In this document: positions 7,763-20,198 of the stretch, one piece after another
How the letters are laid out: every line of letters begins with the position of its first letter
How positions within the stretch are numbered: the stretch's first letter is position 1
Origin: SAR116 cluster bacterium AG-337-N21
Lineage (GTDB): Bacteria > Pseudomonadota > Alphaproteobacteria > Puniceispirillales > Marisalimonadaceae
Direction: 5' to 3'
NCBI GenBank assembly: GCA_003282145.1
Contig: QBZZ01000005.1
Location: 1-64,000, forward strand
Length of the DNA stretch: 64,000 nt
Position numbers and translations under genes: made by a program
The notes under the pieces: model-generated
Databases searched by the model: none
What the model saw: the letters and a program-made list of their open reading frames with translations, nothing else
Told to the model about the DNA's origin: nothing

Positions 7763-8563
7763 TTTCTTTGCGAATTGAATGATGTGTTCGGCAAATATAT
7801 TTGGTTTTTCTAATGGTATTAAGTGACCACAGTCAGGAAATTCTATTCTTTCTATTTGTTTAATTGTGTTGGCAATCTCGTCTATATCACTTGGGATTCT
7901 AAAAACTTTGTCATAATGACCCGTCATTAATAAAACTGGCACATCAATTATTGACCAGTCAATGTCCCAATTGGCGGTTAAAGATCCTTTCATAAGTTTA
8001 AAAATGCCAGAGTTTTTATCTAGTCCTTTATAGTTTTCTGGATTAAGAGCTTTTGGTTTCATTTTTTCTAGAAAGTGAGGTGAGGCTATTACTGGCATGT
8101 TAAAATCCATTAATAAAGATGTTCCGCCATAACTTGCAACATTAACCATCATTTCATTAATCCAACTTAATCTTAAATTATTTTTTCGTAATGTGTTTAT
8201 TAAAACTAAACCTAAAATCTTGACGCCTTTTTCAAGAGCCAGTGCCGCATATAATCCACCTATAGAGAGGCCAACCAGTATTACATTTTTTAATTTTAAT
8301 TTTTCTAGCAAAAGACATAAATCATTAACAGTAATATCAGTGTTTAAATTTATATTTTCGTCGAATCTACTATTTTCTTGCCCCCTAAAATTATATGTGA
8401 GATATCCATGTTCTTTGGCCACAATTTTTTTACCTATATCACCATTCCATGTTGATGTGTTTCCAGTCAGAGCATTTACAAACACAAACGTACAGCCTTT
8501 CTCTTTTGGCTCTGTATATTCATAGTAAATCATGTTTTCTTCATCAATTTTCAAAAAAGCCAT
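7754..8563 (-). CDS. Alpha/beta hydrolase
   Basis: A 269-residue alpha/beta-hydrolase fold protein without signal peptide. The nucleophile elbow GLSIGG is near residue 98, the acid is probably Asp in LLMTGHYDKVF near 218, and the base is His in PDCGHLIPLEKP near 248. An early FVNALTGNTSTWNG segment replaces the usual HG oxyanion-hole motif. The overall layout is like 3-oxoadipate enol-lactonase and related esterases. Specificity is not determinable. It lies 10 bases downstream of the membrane-anchored unknown on the same strand. Confidence 0.85.
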   Translation of the reverse strand: MAFLKIDEENMIYYEYTEPKEKGCTFVFVNALTGNTSTWNGDIGKKIVAKEHGYLTYNFRGQENSRFDENINLNTDITVNDLCLLLEKLKLKNVILVGLSIGGLYAALALEKGVKILGLVLINTLRKNNLRLSWINEMMVNVASYGGTSLLMDFNMPVIASPHFLEKMKPKALNPENYKGLDKNSGIFKLMKGSLTANWDIDWSIIDVPVLLMTGHYDKVFRIPSDIDEIANTIKQIERIEFPDCGHLIPLEKPNIFAEHIIQFAKKLG

Positions 8564-8573
8564 TATATTTTAT

Positions 8574-9113
8574 CTACTCTTCAATACTTTCAATTTTTAA
8601 ATGTTGAAAATGTAATTCTAACTCTTGATCTCTTAAAATAGCAAATTTATTAAAGTCGTCGTCATCAATTGATTTTGCAATGAATTTTTCATCTTCATTT
8701 TCTGCATTTGAATTAGTACTTAAAAAATTTTCTGTATCAGAAATGTTTCTCTTAATTGGTTCTTCTCCTACTCTTTCTTGAAATGTGACTATAGCCCTTA
8801 ACCCTCTCTCAATAGCAGACCTTTCGTCGTCGTCTTCACTTTCATCAAAACCTACGTAAAGAGCATGGATTATATGTTGTTTTGGATCAGGCAAAATACC
8901 AATATCGAAAATTGTTTCGCCTTGAGGATTTAAATTCATGTAAAACTCACTAAAACGAGCTAAAATTTCTCTTGTTCTTGATGGTCCTGATTCAATTGGA
9001 GGAGCCTTTTGTGGGGGCAGAGGAGCATTTATACTATTCCATATAGCAATACATATCATGAAGCAAAAAGTTACCACTAAGGCTATAATAAAAGGAGTCG
9101 AATCTTCAAACAT
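8574..9113 (-). CDS. Membrane-anchored hypothetical protein
   Basis: A 179-residue protein. One membrane segment at residues 7-27 (PFIIALVVTFCFMICIAIW) is followed by a proline-rich linker (APLPPQKAPP), a compact domain (residues 45-115, including FDIGILPDPKQHIIHALYVGF and AIERGLRAIVTFQERVGEEP) and an acidic C-terminus. I do not recognise the family. It probably sits in the inner membrane with the domain in the cytoplasm. It precedes the alpha/beta hydrolase gene by ten bases, suggesting cotranscription. Confidence 0.7.
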   Translation of the reverse strand: MFEDSTPFIIALVVTFCFMICIAIWNSINAPLPPQKAPPIESGPSRTREILARFSEFYMNLNPQGETIFDIGILPDPKQHIIHALYVGFDESEDDDERSAIERGLRAIVTFQERVGEEPIKRNISDTENFLSTNSNAENEDEKFIAKSIDDDDFNKFAILRDQELELHFQHLKIESIEE

Positions 9114-9383
9114 GTTCTCAAGTTACTAATTGATTTGATATAATCATAAATCATTAAATTCTAAATCAAAACAAAAATAAATTAATAAATAATCAAAAAT
9201 TTAAAAAAATATTCTATATATATATCATATACTTATTTAATAATATTAAAGATATTTCCGAACTGGCATTTGCAATGTATGCTAAATTGTTGTTAGAATG
9301 ATTCCCGAAAACATTATTCAATGTTATTTTAACTAATAAACAAAGGTTTGTAATTAATTTACAAGCGGAAACAGGAGGATAAA

Positions 9384-10400
9384 ATGAAACGGGTATTCGG
9401 AGCTGCATTTACAATGGCGGCAACCGTAGCCGTAGGCCTTAGTTGGGCTACAATAGGTAATGCCGCATGTGGTAAAGTAAGCATAGCTGAAATGAATTGG
9501 GCATCTGCTGAATTAATGGCAAATGTTGATAAAATAATTCTAGAAAAAGGCTATGGCTGTGAAGTTGAATTAGTTGCAGGTGCTACTATGCCAACTTTTA
9601 CTTCCATGAATGAAAAGGGTGCTCCAGATGTTGCTCCAGAATTATGGGCAAATGCAGTAGCAGTTCCACTAAAAAAAGCTGTTGGAGAAAATAGATTAAT
9701 GGTTGCAAATAAGTCTCCAATAACAGGCCTAGGTGAAGGTTGGTGGTTGCCACCAGCAACTGTAAAGAAACATCCTGAATTGAAAACCGCTCTTGATGTT
9801 ATAAATAGACCTGATTTATTTCCATACTCTGAAGATAAATCAAAGGGTGCTTTTGTGGGATGTCCTGCAGGATGGGGTTGTCAATTAGCTAATGCAAACC
9901 TTTTTAGAGCTTTTGAAATGGAAAAAAAAGGTTGGGTTTTAGTTGATCCAGGTAGTGCTGCTGGTTTAGATGGTTCCATGGCAAAAGCTGTTGAAAGAGG
10001 AGAAAACTGGTTTGGATATTACTGGTCTCCTACTTCTATGATCGGGAAATATAAGATGCATAAACTAGATTTTGGTGTTCCATTTGGTGGAAAAGAAAAT
10101 TGGGATAATTGTATTGTAAAACCTGAAAAAGATTGTGCTGACCCTAAAAAATCCTCTTGGGTAAAATCAGAGGTAAATAGCGTTGTCTCAGCTAATTTTA
10201 AGAAAAATGCTGGTGTTGCTATGGATTATATAGCAAAAAGAGTTTATCCAGGTGCAATAATGAATGGTATGTTAGTTTTTATGACAGAGCAAAAAGCTTC
10301 TGGTAAAGACGCAGCATTTGAATTTCTTGAGAAACACGGTGATGTTTGGGAAAAATGGGTAAGTCCAGACGTTGCTAAAAAAATTAAAGCTAGTTTGTAA
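9384..10400 (+). CDS. proX: Glycine betaine/proline ABC transporter, periplasmic binding protein
   Basis: A 338-residue OpuAC/ProX-type substrate-binding protein. Residues 1-27 form a signal peptide ending GNAA. The mature part contains IAEMNWASAELMANVDKII and, near residue 77, APDVAPELWANAV. Aromatic residues (GEGWWLPP, NWFGYYWSP) are of the kind that make the quaternary-ammonium binding box of this family. It has a very strong binding site (AGGAGG, 5 bases before ATG). A terminator hairpin separates it from the permease gene, so it is likely made in excess over the membrane parts. Betaine specificity is inferred from the family. Confidence 0.93.
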   Translation: MKRVFGAAFTMAATVAVGLSWATIGNAACGKVSIAEMNWASAELMANVDKIILEKGYGCEVELVAGATMPTFTSMNEKGAPDVAPELWANAVAVPLKKAVGENRLMVANKSPITGLGEGWWLPPATVKKHPELKTALDVINRPDLFPYSEDKSKGAFVGCPAGWGCQLANANLFRAFEMEKKGWVLVDPGSAAGLDGSMAKAVERGENWFGYYWSPTSMIGKYKMHKLDFGVPFGGKENWDNCIVKPEKDCADPKKSSWVKSEVNSVVSANFKKNAGVAMDYIAKRVYPGAIMNGMLVFMTEQKASGKDAAFEFLEKHGDVWEKWVSPDVAKKIKASL

Positions 10401-10416
10401 TTAGTCTTTAAAACAT

Positions 10417-10459
10417 AAATAATCACTACTTCAATATAAAGTAGTGATTATTTTTTTAA
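10417..10459 (+). terminator. Intrinsic terminator/attenuator between proX and proW
   Basis: A 13-bp perfect inverted repeat (AAATAATCACTAC at 10417-10429, GTAGTGATTATTT at 10441-10453) with an 11-base loop, continuing into a run of seven or more T. This is a Rho-independent terminator shape between two genes of one transporter operon. Partial read-through would give much more binding protein than permease and ATPase. Confidence 0.85.
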
Positions 10460-10472
10460 AGGAAGATCAAAG

Positions 10473-11360
10473 ATGGACTGGTTTTTTAATTTTCCTGATA
10501 TGAGCCGATCTGATTTAAGAGAATTTAAAAAGACAGTTGATTTTGCTTTCACTGACTTTTCTCGTTCATATGGCGCTGAAATTGAAGGTTTTTTTGAACC
10601 ACTTTTAATGTTTTTGGTCTGGTTTGAAAAATTTTTTATTAACACTCCATGGCCCCTAATTATTTTTGGTATACTTGTGCTTGCATGGATAGGTTCACGT
10701 TCAATTCCTGTTGTAATTGGAACATTTTTAAGCTTTATGCTTATAGGCTATTTTGGTATGTGGGAAGACACTATGTCAACTTTAGCTATTATTCTAGTAG
10801 CCACTTTTCTATGTATTTCAATAGGAATTCCACTGGGAATAGCTATGGCAAGAAATAACAAAATTCAAGCAGTAATTGTTCCTGTTTTGGATGTTATGCA
10901 AACTATTCCTAGTTTTGTTTATCTAATACCAGTAGTTATGTTACTTGGAATAGGAAAAGTTCCTGGTTTAATAGCAGTCTGTATTTATGCTATTCCACCA
11001 ATAGTTCGTTTAACTAACTTAGGAATTCGTTTAGTTGACAAAGATGTTTTAGAAGCCGCAGATTCATTTGGAGCTAATTACTGGCAAAAACTTTTTGGGG
11101 TGCAAATGCCACTTGCTTTGCCAACAATATTTGCTGGGGTTAATCAAACAATAATGATGGCGTTAGCGATGGTAGTTATTGCTTCAATGATAGGTGTTAA
11201 GGGACTAGGTCTACCAGTTCTAAGAGCCATTTCAAATCAATATCTTGCTTTAGGACTTATGAATGGGTTAGCAATTGTAGTATTGGCTATTATCTTTGAT
11301 AGAGTAACTCAAAAATTCGGCCTCCGAATGCAAAAGTATAGAAGTGAAGGTAAGGATTAA
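10473..11360 (+). CDS. proW: Glycine betaine/proline ABC transporter permease
   Basis: A 295-residue inner-membrane permease of the ProW/OpuAB family. Residues 1-55 are a cytoplasmic N-terminal extension, followed by several hydrophobic segments from about residue 60. The conserved permease core is visible: STLAIILVATFLCISIGIPL, DVMQTIPSFVYLIPVVMLLG, AIPPIVRLTNLGIR and the cytoplasmic EAA-type loop ADSFGANYWQKLFGVQMPLA near residue 195, which contacts the ATPase. The gene follows the terminator hairpin and has a GGAAG binding site. The ATPase gene follows directly. Confidence 0.94.
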   Translation: MDWFFNFPDMSRSDLREFKKTVDFAFTDFSRSYGAEIEGFFEPLLMFLVWFEKFFINTPWPLIIFGILVLAWIGSRSIPVVIGTFLSFMLIGYFGMWEDTMSTLAIILVATFLCISIGIPLGIAMARNNKIQAVIVPVLDVMQTIPSFVYLIPVVMLLGIGKVPGLIAVCIYAIPPIVRLTNLGIRLVDKDVLEAADSFGANYWQKLFGVQMPLALPTIFAGVNQTIMMALAMVVIASMIGVKGLGLPVLRAISNQYLALGLMNGLAIVVLAIIFDRVTQKFGLRMQKYRSEGKD

Positions 11361-11364
11361 TTTG

Positions 11365-12417
11365 ATGAGTAAAAACGACGTTTTGATCCAAGTTAATCAA
11401 CTTTACAAAATCTTTGGTGAAAATACAAATGAAGCTCTTGAATTGGTTAAGAATAATATGGGTAAAGATGAGCTTCTTGAAAAGTGCAATTGTGTACTTG
11501 GTTTAAATAACATTAACTTAGATATTAATAAGGCAAAAATTCAAGTTGTCATGGGTCTGTCTGGATCAGGCAAGTCAACCCTAATAAGGCACCTTAACAG
11601 ACTAATAGAACCAACAAGTGGAGAGATCCTAGTTAATAATCAAGATATATTAAGTTTATCGCAAAAAAAACTTATTCAATTTAGACAAAACAATATGTCC
11701 ATGGTTTTTCAAAAATTTGCTCTTTTCCCTCATAAAACAGTATTGCAAAATGTTGGTTATGGGCTTGCAGTTCAAAATATTCCTGAAAAGGAGTGGAATG
11801 AAAAAGCTGAAAAATGGATTAATCGTGTCGGTTTAGACGGGTATGAAACATATTTCCCTGGTCAATTATCAGGAGGAATGCAACAGAGAGTTGGCTTGGC
11901 AAGAGCATTAGCAACAGATGCAGAAATCTTACTAATGGATGAAGCTTTCTCAGCCTTAGATCCTCTTATACGATCTGAAATGCAAAATATTCTTTTAGAT
12001 CTTCAAAATGAATTACATAAAACAATAATATTTATTACACACGACCTAGATGAAGCTCTTAAAATTGGAGACAGAATTGCTATTCTAAGAGATGGAAGCA
12101 TGGTTCAAGACAGTGATCCTCAGGAAATTATTATGCATCCTGCCGATGACTATGTTTCTGATTTTATTAAAGACATTAACCGAGCAAGGGTAATCCAAGC
12201 TAAATCAATTATGACTCGCACTAAAGTTAAGAGTTCTGGGGCTACTGTCAAAGAAGACATGGTATTAGAAGATATTCTTCAAATAATGTCAGATGCGCCT
12301 ACAAAACCAGTTACTATTGAAGATTCAAAAGGAAAAGTTACTGGTAAAATTGAAATGGACAACCTTATTGAAGGTATGAAAAGACCTAAATCACAAGGAA
12401 CGAATATTACTGGCTAG
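11365..12417 (+). CDS. proV: Glycine betaine/proline ABC transporter ATP-binding protein
   Basis: Start chosen at the ATG at 11365, four bases after proW stops, with AAGGTAAGGA upstream. A GTG at 11344 would overlap proW. About 350 residues: Walker A GLSGSGKST near residue 60, Q-loop MVFQKFALFPH, signature LSGGMQQRVGLARALA near 165, Walker B ILLMDEAFSALDP and switch His in FITHDLDEAL. The C-terminal part (about 275-345, VKEDMVLEDILQIMSDAPTK) corresponds to the osmosensing CBS region of the family but looks like a single shortened CBS unit. It energises uptake through ProW. Confidence 0.95.
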   Translation: MSKNDVLIQVNQLYKIFGENTNEALELVKNNMGKDELLEKCNCVLGLNNINLDINKAKIQVVMGLSGSGKSTLIRHLNRLIEPTSGEILVNNQDILSLSQKKLIQFRQNNMSMVFQKFALFPHKTVLQNVGYGLAVQNIPEKEWNEKAEKWINRVGLDGYETYFPGQLSGGMQQRVGLARALATDAEILLMDEAFSALDPLIRSEMQNILLDLQNELHKTIIFITHDLDEALKIGDRIAILRDGSMVQDSDPQEIIMHPADDYVSDFIKDINRARVIQAKSIMTRTKVKSSGATVKEDMVLEDILQIMSDAPTKPVTIEDSKGKVTGKIEMDNLIEGMKRPKSQGTNITG

Positions 12418-12418
12418 A

Positions 12419-13723
12419 TTATCTAGATCTACCTAACTGTATCAAATCAAATTTACTTCTTTTAAAATTATTTGGATTTAAAGCGTTTCTCATATCTATT
12501 AATAGTTTTCCTTTCATACCATTTAATTGGCTTGGAGATAAACTTCTAAATTCATTCCACTCAGTCAAAATTACTAGCGCGTCACTATTCTTAAGACAAT
12601 TATCCATATTTTTTGCGAATTCAATGTCTTTAAGTATTTTTTTTGCTTCATCCATAGCAACAGGATCGAATGCTGAAATTTTAATACCTTTTTCTTGAAG
12701 TTTAGGAATAATATCTAAACATGGACTATCCCTCATATCGTCAGTTTCTGGCTTGAATGCCAGACCAAGAATAGAAACTTTTTTATTTTCATAATCACTC
12801 TTCAAAATGGTTATAATTTTTTCTGCCATATCATATTTTCTTTGTTGATTATATTTTACTACCGTTTCAACTATGGAAATATTAGTTTTATTTTGTTTTG
12901 AAGTTTCTATAAGCGCTAATGTATCTTTTGGAAAACAAGATCCCCCATAACCTGGTCCAGGGTGCAAAAATTTACTTCCAATCCTCTTGTCCAAACCTAT
13001 CCCACGAGCAACATCACTAATATCTGCGCCTACTTTTTCACATAAATCAGCCATCTGATTAATATAAGAAATTTTTACTGCCAAAAATGCGTTAGCCGAA
13101 TATTTGATTAATTCAGCAGTTTTTAAATCAGTAAAAATAATAGGAGTCTCGATTAAATATAAAGGCTTATAAATTGTTGAAATTATAGCTTTTGCTTTCT
13201 TTGTTTCACAACCTACAATCACTCTATCAGGTCTCATGAAATCTTCAATTGCATTTCCTTCTCTTAAAAATTCAGGGTTTGATATAATGTCGAAATTTGC
13301 TTTTGGATTTGTTTGTTTTATAATATTTTTAACCTCATCTCCAGTTCCTACAGGAACTGTAGATTTAGTAATAACTAGAGTATAACCACTTAAATTTTTT
13401 GCAATTTGTTCAGCGGCTTCATAAACATATGATAGATCTGCATGACCATCGCCACGACGAGCGGGAGTACCAACTGCTATAAAAACTACGTCAGCTTCTT
13501 TAATATTTTTATTTATATTATTACTGAATGATAATCTATTAGCGGCACTATTTTTTTTTACTAAATTTTCTAGTCCAGGCTCATAAATTGGTATGATATT
13601 ATTTTTAAGGTTATTTATTTTATTACTATCTTTGTCTACACAACAAACATCAAAACCAAATTCGGAAAAACAAGTTCCAGAAACAAGACCAACATACCCA
13701 GATCCTAACATTGTTATTTTCAT
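12419..13723 (-). CDS. ugd: UDP-glucose 6-dehydrogenase
   Basis: A 434-residue enzyme that oxidises UDP-glucose to UDP-glucuronate for surface polysaccharides. It has the N-terminal Rossmann motif MLGSGYVGLVSG, VFIAVGTPARRGDG near 82, TKSTVPVGTGDEV near 118, NPEFLREGNAIEDFM, the catalytic-cysteine motif GPGYGGSCFPKDT near 255 and the C-terminal LGLAFKPETDDMRDSP. It is preceded by AAAGGAAAG. The gene is divergent from galU, which supplies its substrate, and convergent with proV with one base between the stops. Confidence 0.96.
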   Translation of the reverse strand: MKITMLGSGYVGLVSGTCFSEFGFDVCCVDKDSNKINNLKNNIIPIYEPGLENLVKKNSAANRLSFSNNINKNIKEADVVFIAVGTPARRGDGHADLSYVYEAAEQIAKNLSGYTLVITKSTVPVGTGDEVKNIIKQTNPKANFDIISNPEFLREGNAIEDFMRPDRVIVGCETKKAKAIISTIYKPLYLIETPIIFTDLKTAELIKYSANAFLAVKISYINQMADLCEKVGADISDVARGIGLDKRIGSKFLHPGPGYGGSCFPKDTLALIETSKQNKTNISIVETVVKYNQQRKYDMAEKIITILKSDYENKKVSILGLAFKPETDDMRDSPCLDIIPKLQEKGIKISAFDPVAMDEAKKILKDIEFAKNMDNCLKNSDALVILTEWNEFRSLSPSQLNGMKGKLLIDMRNALNPNNFKRSKFDLIQLGRSR

Positions 13724-13828
13724 AAGACTTTCCTTTATGATATAATATATTTGACTATTGTTGACGAATTTTAAATATTACAATAACCAAAATAAATTCA
13801 CTACTAAACTAATTTTAAGGATTTGTGA

Positions 13829-14701
13829 ATGAAAATAAAAAAAGCAATTTTCCCTGTTGGGGGCTTGGGTACGAGATTTCTTCCTGCAACAAAGTCAATG
13901 CCAAAAGAGATGCTTCCTGTAGTTGATAAGCCCCTAATACAATATGCTGTCGAGGAGGCTGCAAATGCTGGCATTGAACAATTCATTTTTGTTACTAGTA
14001 GAGGAAAGTCAGCAATAGAGAATCATTTTGATCATTCGTTTGAACTTGAGAATAATTTACTTTCTAAAGGTAAACGGGACACTTTAAAAACCGCTCAAGA
14101 AATGTTGAAAATTCCTGGATCATTTGCCTATGTCAGACAACAAGAACCAGCAGGACTTGGTCATGCTGTCTGGTGTGCTCGACACTTGATTGGAAATGAA
14201 CCTGTAGCCATTCTCTTAGCAGATGATTTAATTAATGGGTTAAACACAACAAAAGAAATGATTAATAATTATACATCCGGCAATATGCTAGCAATCATGG
14301 ATGTAAATAAAAAAGACGTTTCATCCTATGGCATTATCACTCCAGGCAAGCCTTTAGAAAACAATATAACGGAAGTTCATGGTCTTGTTGAAAAACCCTC
14401 TATAAAAAAGGCACCAAGTAATATGGCAGTAGTTGGAAGATACATAATTGAACCTGCAATATTTGAAATTTTAGAAAAACAGAACAAGGGTTCTGGAAAT
14501 GAAATCCAACTTACAGACGCAATAGCCAGCAGAATAGGAAAATCTAATTGTTTTGGTTATAAGTTTTCAGAAGAAAGATTTGACTGCGGATCAAAGATTG
14601 GTTTTATACAAGCCAATATAAAACTTTCAATAGAAAGAAAAGAAATGGGTTCAAAACTAAAAAGTTGGCTTCATAATGAAATATTGGAATACTGTAAATG
14701 A
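13829..14701 (+). CDS. galU: UTP-glucose-1-phosphate uridylyltransferase
   Basis: A 290-residue nucleotidyltransferase making UDP-glucose from UTP and glucose-1-phosphate. The activating motif is near residue 10 (VGGLGTRFLPATKSMPKEML), followed by VVDKPLIQYAVEEA, QQEPAGLGHAVWCA near 110, LLADDLI with the metal-binding Asp near 130, and GLVEKP near 190. The length is typical. Its stop overlaps the start of the phosphomannomutase gene (ATGA). With ugd and that mutase it forms a sugar-nucleotide unit. Confidence 0.96.
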   Translation: MKIKKAIFPVGGLGTRFLPATKSMPKEMLPVVDKPLIQYAVEEAANAGIEQFIFVTSRGKSAIENHFDHSFELENNLLSKGKRDTLKTAQEMLKIPGSFAYVRQQEPAGLGHAVWCARHLIGNEPVAILLADDLINGLNTTKEMINNYTSGNMLAIMDVNKKDVSSYGIITPGKPLENNITEVHGLVEKPSIKKAPSNMAVVGRYIIEPAIFEILEKQNKGSGNEIQLTDAIASRIGKSNCFGYKFSEERFDCGSKIGFIQANIKLSIERKEMGSKLKSWLHNEILEYCK

Positions 14702-16110
14702 TGTATAAGCACACTTTTGATAAATCTATTCTGAGATCCTACGATATCAGAGGTGTTTATGAAAAGACTTTAAGTATTAAAGATGCCTTTATGCTAGGAT
14801 ATTTTTTTGGAATAATGGTAAAAAAGAATTTACCAGGAAAAAAGAACCCGTTGATAATAATTGGAATGGATGGGAGACTTTCAAGTCCTGCACTTGAAGA
14901 AAATCTTAATTCTGGCTTAATGAAATCAGGATGTGAAATTTATAGGATTGGCTTAGGACCTACTCCTATGCTTTATTTTGCCAGCCATTACTATAATGCC
15001 GATGGAGCAATCCAAGTAACTGGAAGCCATAATCCAAAAAATTATAACGGATTTAAAATTGTTTTAGATCAAAATTCATTTTTTGGTAAAGATATAATCA
15101 AATTGGGAAAATATGCTGAAAAAGGACATTCAAGTAACAATAATGGTTTTTCAAAAAAAGTTGTTATACTCGACAAATACATAAAAAAAATCATTGAGCC
15201 ATTAAAAAGTTTGAATGATAAACTTAGTAATAAAACGATAGTCTGGGATTGTGGTAATGGTGCAGCTGGCCCTTCAGTAGAGATGATTACTAAAAGAATT
15301 TCCGGAAATCATGTTGTTTTATATTCTAAGGTTGATGGTAATTTTCCTAACCACCATCCTGATCCAACTGACATATCAACTTTAAAAATTATGTCTGACA
15401 AAATGAAAGTTGTTAATGCGGATATTGGTATAGGATTTGACGGCGATGGTGACAGAATAGGCGTGATTGACAAACAAGGTCGTCCCGTAGCAGGGGACTT
15501 ATTAACTTCATTTTTAGCACATTCGATAGATGTTGAAAATAAAGCAGATCATACTGTTATTTTGGATATAAAGTCTAGCTCTGTTGCTTACGATAAAATT
15601 ATGTCTTTAGGTTTAAATGTAGAAATAGGTAAGACTGGACATTCTAATATTAAAAAAAGGATTAAAGAAATAAATTCGCCACTAGCTGGTGAAATGTCTG
15701 GTCACATTTTTTTTGCAGATAAATATTATGGTTTTGATGATGCACTATATACTTCAATTAGATTACTAAGTTTATTTGCTGAAGGTGTAAATTTAGAAAA
15801 ATTTATATCTTCTTTGCCCAAAACATTTGTTTCCCCAGAGATGAAATTACATTGTTCAGATAAAATCAAATTTGCAATAATAGATAATATTTCTAAAAAT
15901 GCTTTGAGAGATTATAGCCCAGAAAATATTACTACCATTGATGGGGTAAGAGCTAAAAATAAGTTTGGTTGGTGGCTAATTAGAGCTAGTAATACTGAAG
16001 AGGCATTAATAATAAGGTTTGAAGGAAAATCTGCTGAAAATAAAAAAGAATTATTTTTAGAAGTTCAAAAGCGTCTAAAGATAGAAGGATTGACTTTAGA
16101 AATTAATTAG
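14698..16110 (+). CDS. manB: Phosphomannomutase / phosphoglucomutase
   Basis: A 470-residue alpha-D-phosphohexomutase, AlgC/ManB type. The active-site phosphoserine loop is near residue 104 (VTGSHNPKNYNGFK). The metal loop is GFDGDGDRIGV near 244, the sugar-binding loop GEMSGHIFF near 325, and the phosphate loop RASNTEEALIIRFE near 430. It supplies mannose-1-phosphate and/or glucose-1-phosphate, the latter feeding GalU. The start overlaps the galU stop by four bases, so translation is probably coupled. Which sugar dominates cannot be told by eye. Confidence 0.93.
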   Translation: MMYKHTFDKSILRSYDIRGVYEKTLSIKDAFMLGYFFGIMVKKNLPGKKNPLIIIGMDGRLSSPALEENLNSGLMKSGCEIYRIGLGPTPMLYFASHYYNADGAIQVTGSHNPKNYNGFKIVLDQNSFFGKDIIKLGKYAEKGHSSNNNGFSKKVVILDKYIKKIIEPLKSLNDKLSNKTIVWDCGNGAAGPSVEMITKRISGNHVVLYSKVDGNFPNHHPDPTDISTLKIMSDKMKVVNADIGIGFDGDGDRIGVIDKQGRPVAGDLLTSFLAHSIDVENKADHTVILDIKSSSVAYDKIMSLGLNVEIGKTGHSNIKKRIKEINSPLAGEMSGHIFFADKYYGFDDALYTSIRLLSLFAEGVNLEKFISSLPKTFVSPEMKLHCSDKIKFAIIDNISKNALRDYSPENITTIDGVRAKNKFGWWLIRASNTEEALIIRFEGKSAENKKELFLEVQKRLKIEGLTLEIN

Positions 16111-16156
16111 AGAATGTTATAATATTAATTATTGACTGTAAAAATTAAGGATAATT

Positions 16157-19394
<3,238 letters not shown>

Positions 19395-19426
19395 TTAAAT
19401 CTTACCTTAACAAGCTATTATTATAC

Positions 19427-19435
19427 TGTGGATAA
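19427..19435 (-). promoter_or_regulatory. Perfect DnaA box upstream of ccrM
   Basis: TGTGGATAA on the plus strand reads TTATCCACA on the minus strand, the exact strong DnaA-box consensus. It lies in the 123-base gap between ccrM and rnhB, 36 bases upstream of the ccrM start and on the same strand. DnaA acts as a transcription factor in alphaproteobacterial cell-cycle circuits. A role here is inference from position. Confidence 0.5.
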
Positions 19436-19514
19436 AATGATAAATATGTATTAAAGTCAACGACTTAGTTAAAAAATATTGTTTTACACAACATGTGTAT
19501 ATTTATAATATTTG

Positions 19515-20198
19515 TTAACTATATGTAGTATAAATTGGTTTAAACGACTTCCTGTGAAATCCTAAAATTCCGTTTTTTAAAATAGCTTCCTTATGCTTTG
19601 CTGTTCCATAACCAAAGTGTTTTTCAAAATAGTAATTAGGATATTTTAGTGAGTATTGTCTCATTATATTATCCCTAGTCTCTTTGGCTATAATACTAGC
19701 TAGGGCTATAGTTTTAGACTTACTGTCACCTTTAACAAGTGGAATTATATTATTAGAGATTAAATCCAACTTTTTAATTTTAAATAATCTGTCTAAATCT
19801 AAAAAATTTGGTTTATATTTCCCATCAATGAATATTTTAAATATATAATTTTTGTTAGATATATAATTATTTAATATTTCAAGAATACTAAATACTGATC
19901 TTTTCATAGCTAATGTATTTGCAAATGTGAGTCCATAAAAATCAATTTCTCTTTCGGACGAAATTGAACTGCAATATTTTACTGAATTATTTAATGATAA
20001 TATAATCTCTTTACGTTTATTTGTTGTTAACTTTTTACTATCATTTATTTCTCTATGTAAAGATTTATAATCTTTAAAATCAATCCAAGATGCTGTTGCT
20101 ACTAATGGTCCTGCCCAGGAACCTCTGCCGGCTTCATCTACTCCAATCATTATAATGTTATTACTTGATGATTTTCTTTCTAAATCAAAATTTGCCAT
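19515..20198 (-). CDS. rnhB: Ribonuclease HII
   Basis: A 227-residue enzyme that removes ribonucleotides and RNA from DNA-RNA hybrids. The family motif GVDEAGRGSWAGPLV with the catalytic Asp-Glu pair is near residue 20. DSKKLTTNKRKEI follows near 52, the catalytic Asp in FKIFIDGKYKP near 120, and VKGDSKSKTIALASIIAKETRD near 155. The ATG at 20198 overlaps the stop of moaB (TAATG), so they are translationally coupled. Confidence 0.95.
   Translation of the reverse strand: MANFDLERKSSSNNIIMIGVDEAGRGSWAGPLVATASWIDFKDYKSLHREINDSKKLTTNKRKEIILSLNNSVKYCSSISSEREIDFYGLTFANTLAMKRSVFSILEILNNYISNKNYIFKIFIDGKYKPNFLDLDRLFKIKKLDLISNNIIPLVKGDSKSKTIALASIIAKETRDNIMRQYSLKYPNYYFEKHFGYGTAKHKEAILKNGILGFHRKSFKPIYTTYS

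Noticed and set aside
13741..13790. Sigma-70-like promoter elements (TTGACT, TTGACG, TACAAT) between ugd and galU
   Set aside because: No pair has a 16-18 base spacing; in such AT-rich DNA these hexamers are expected by chance.
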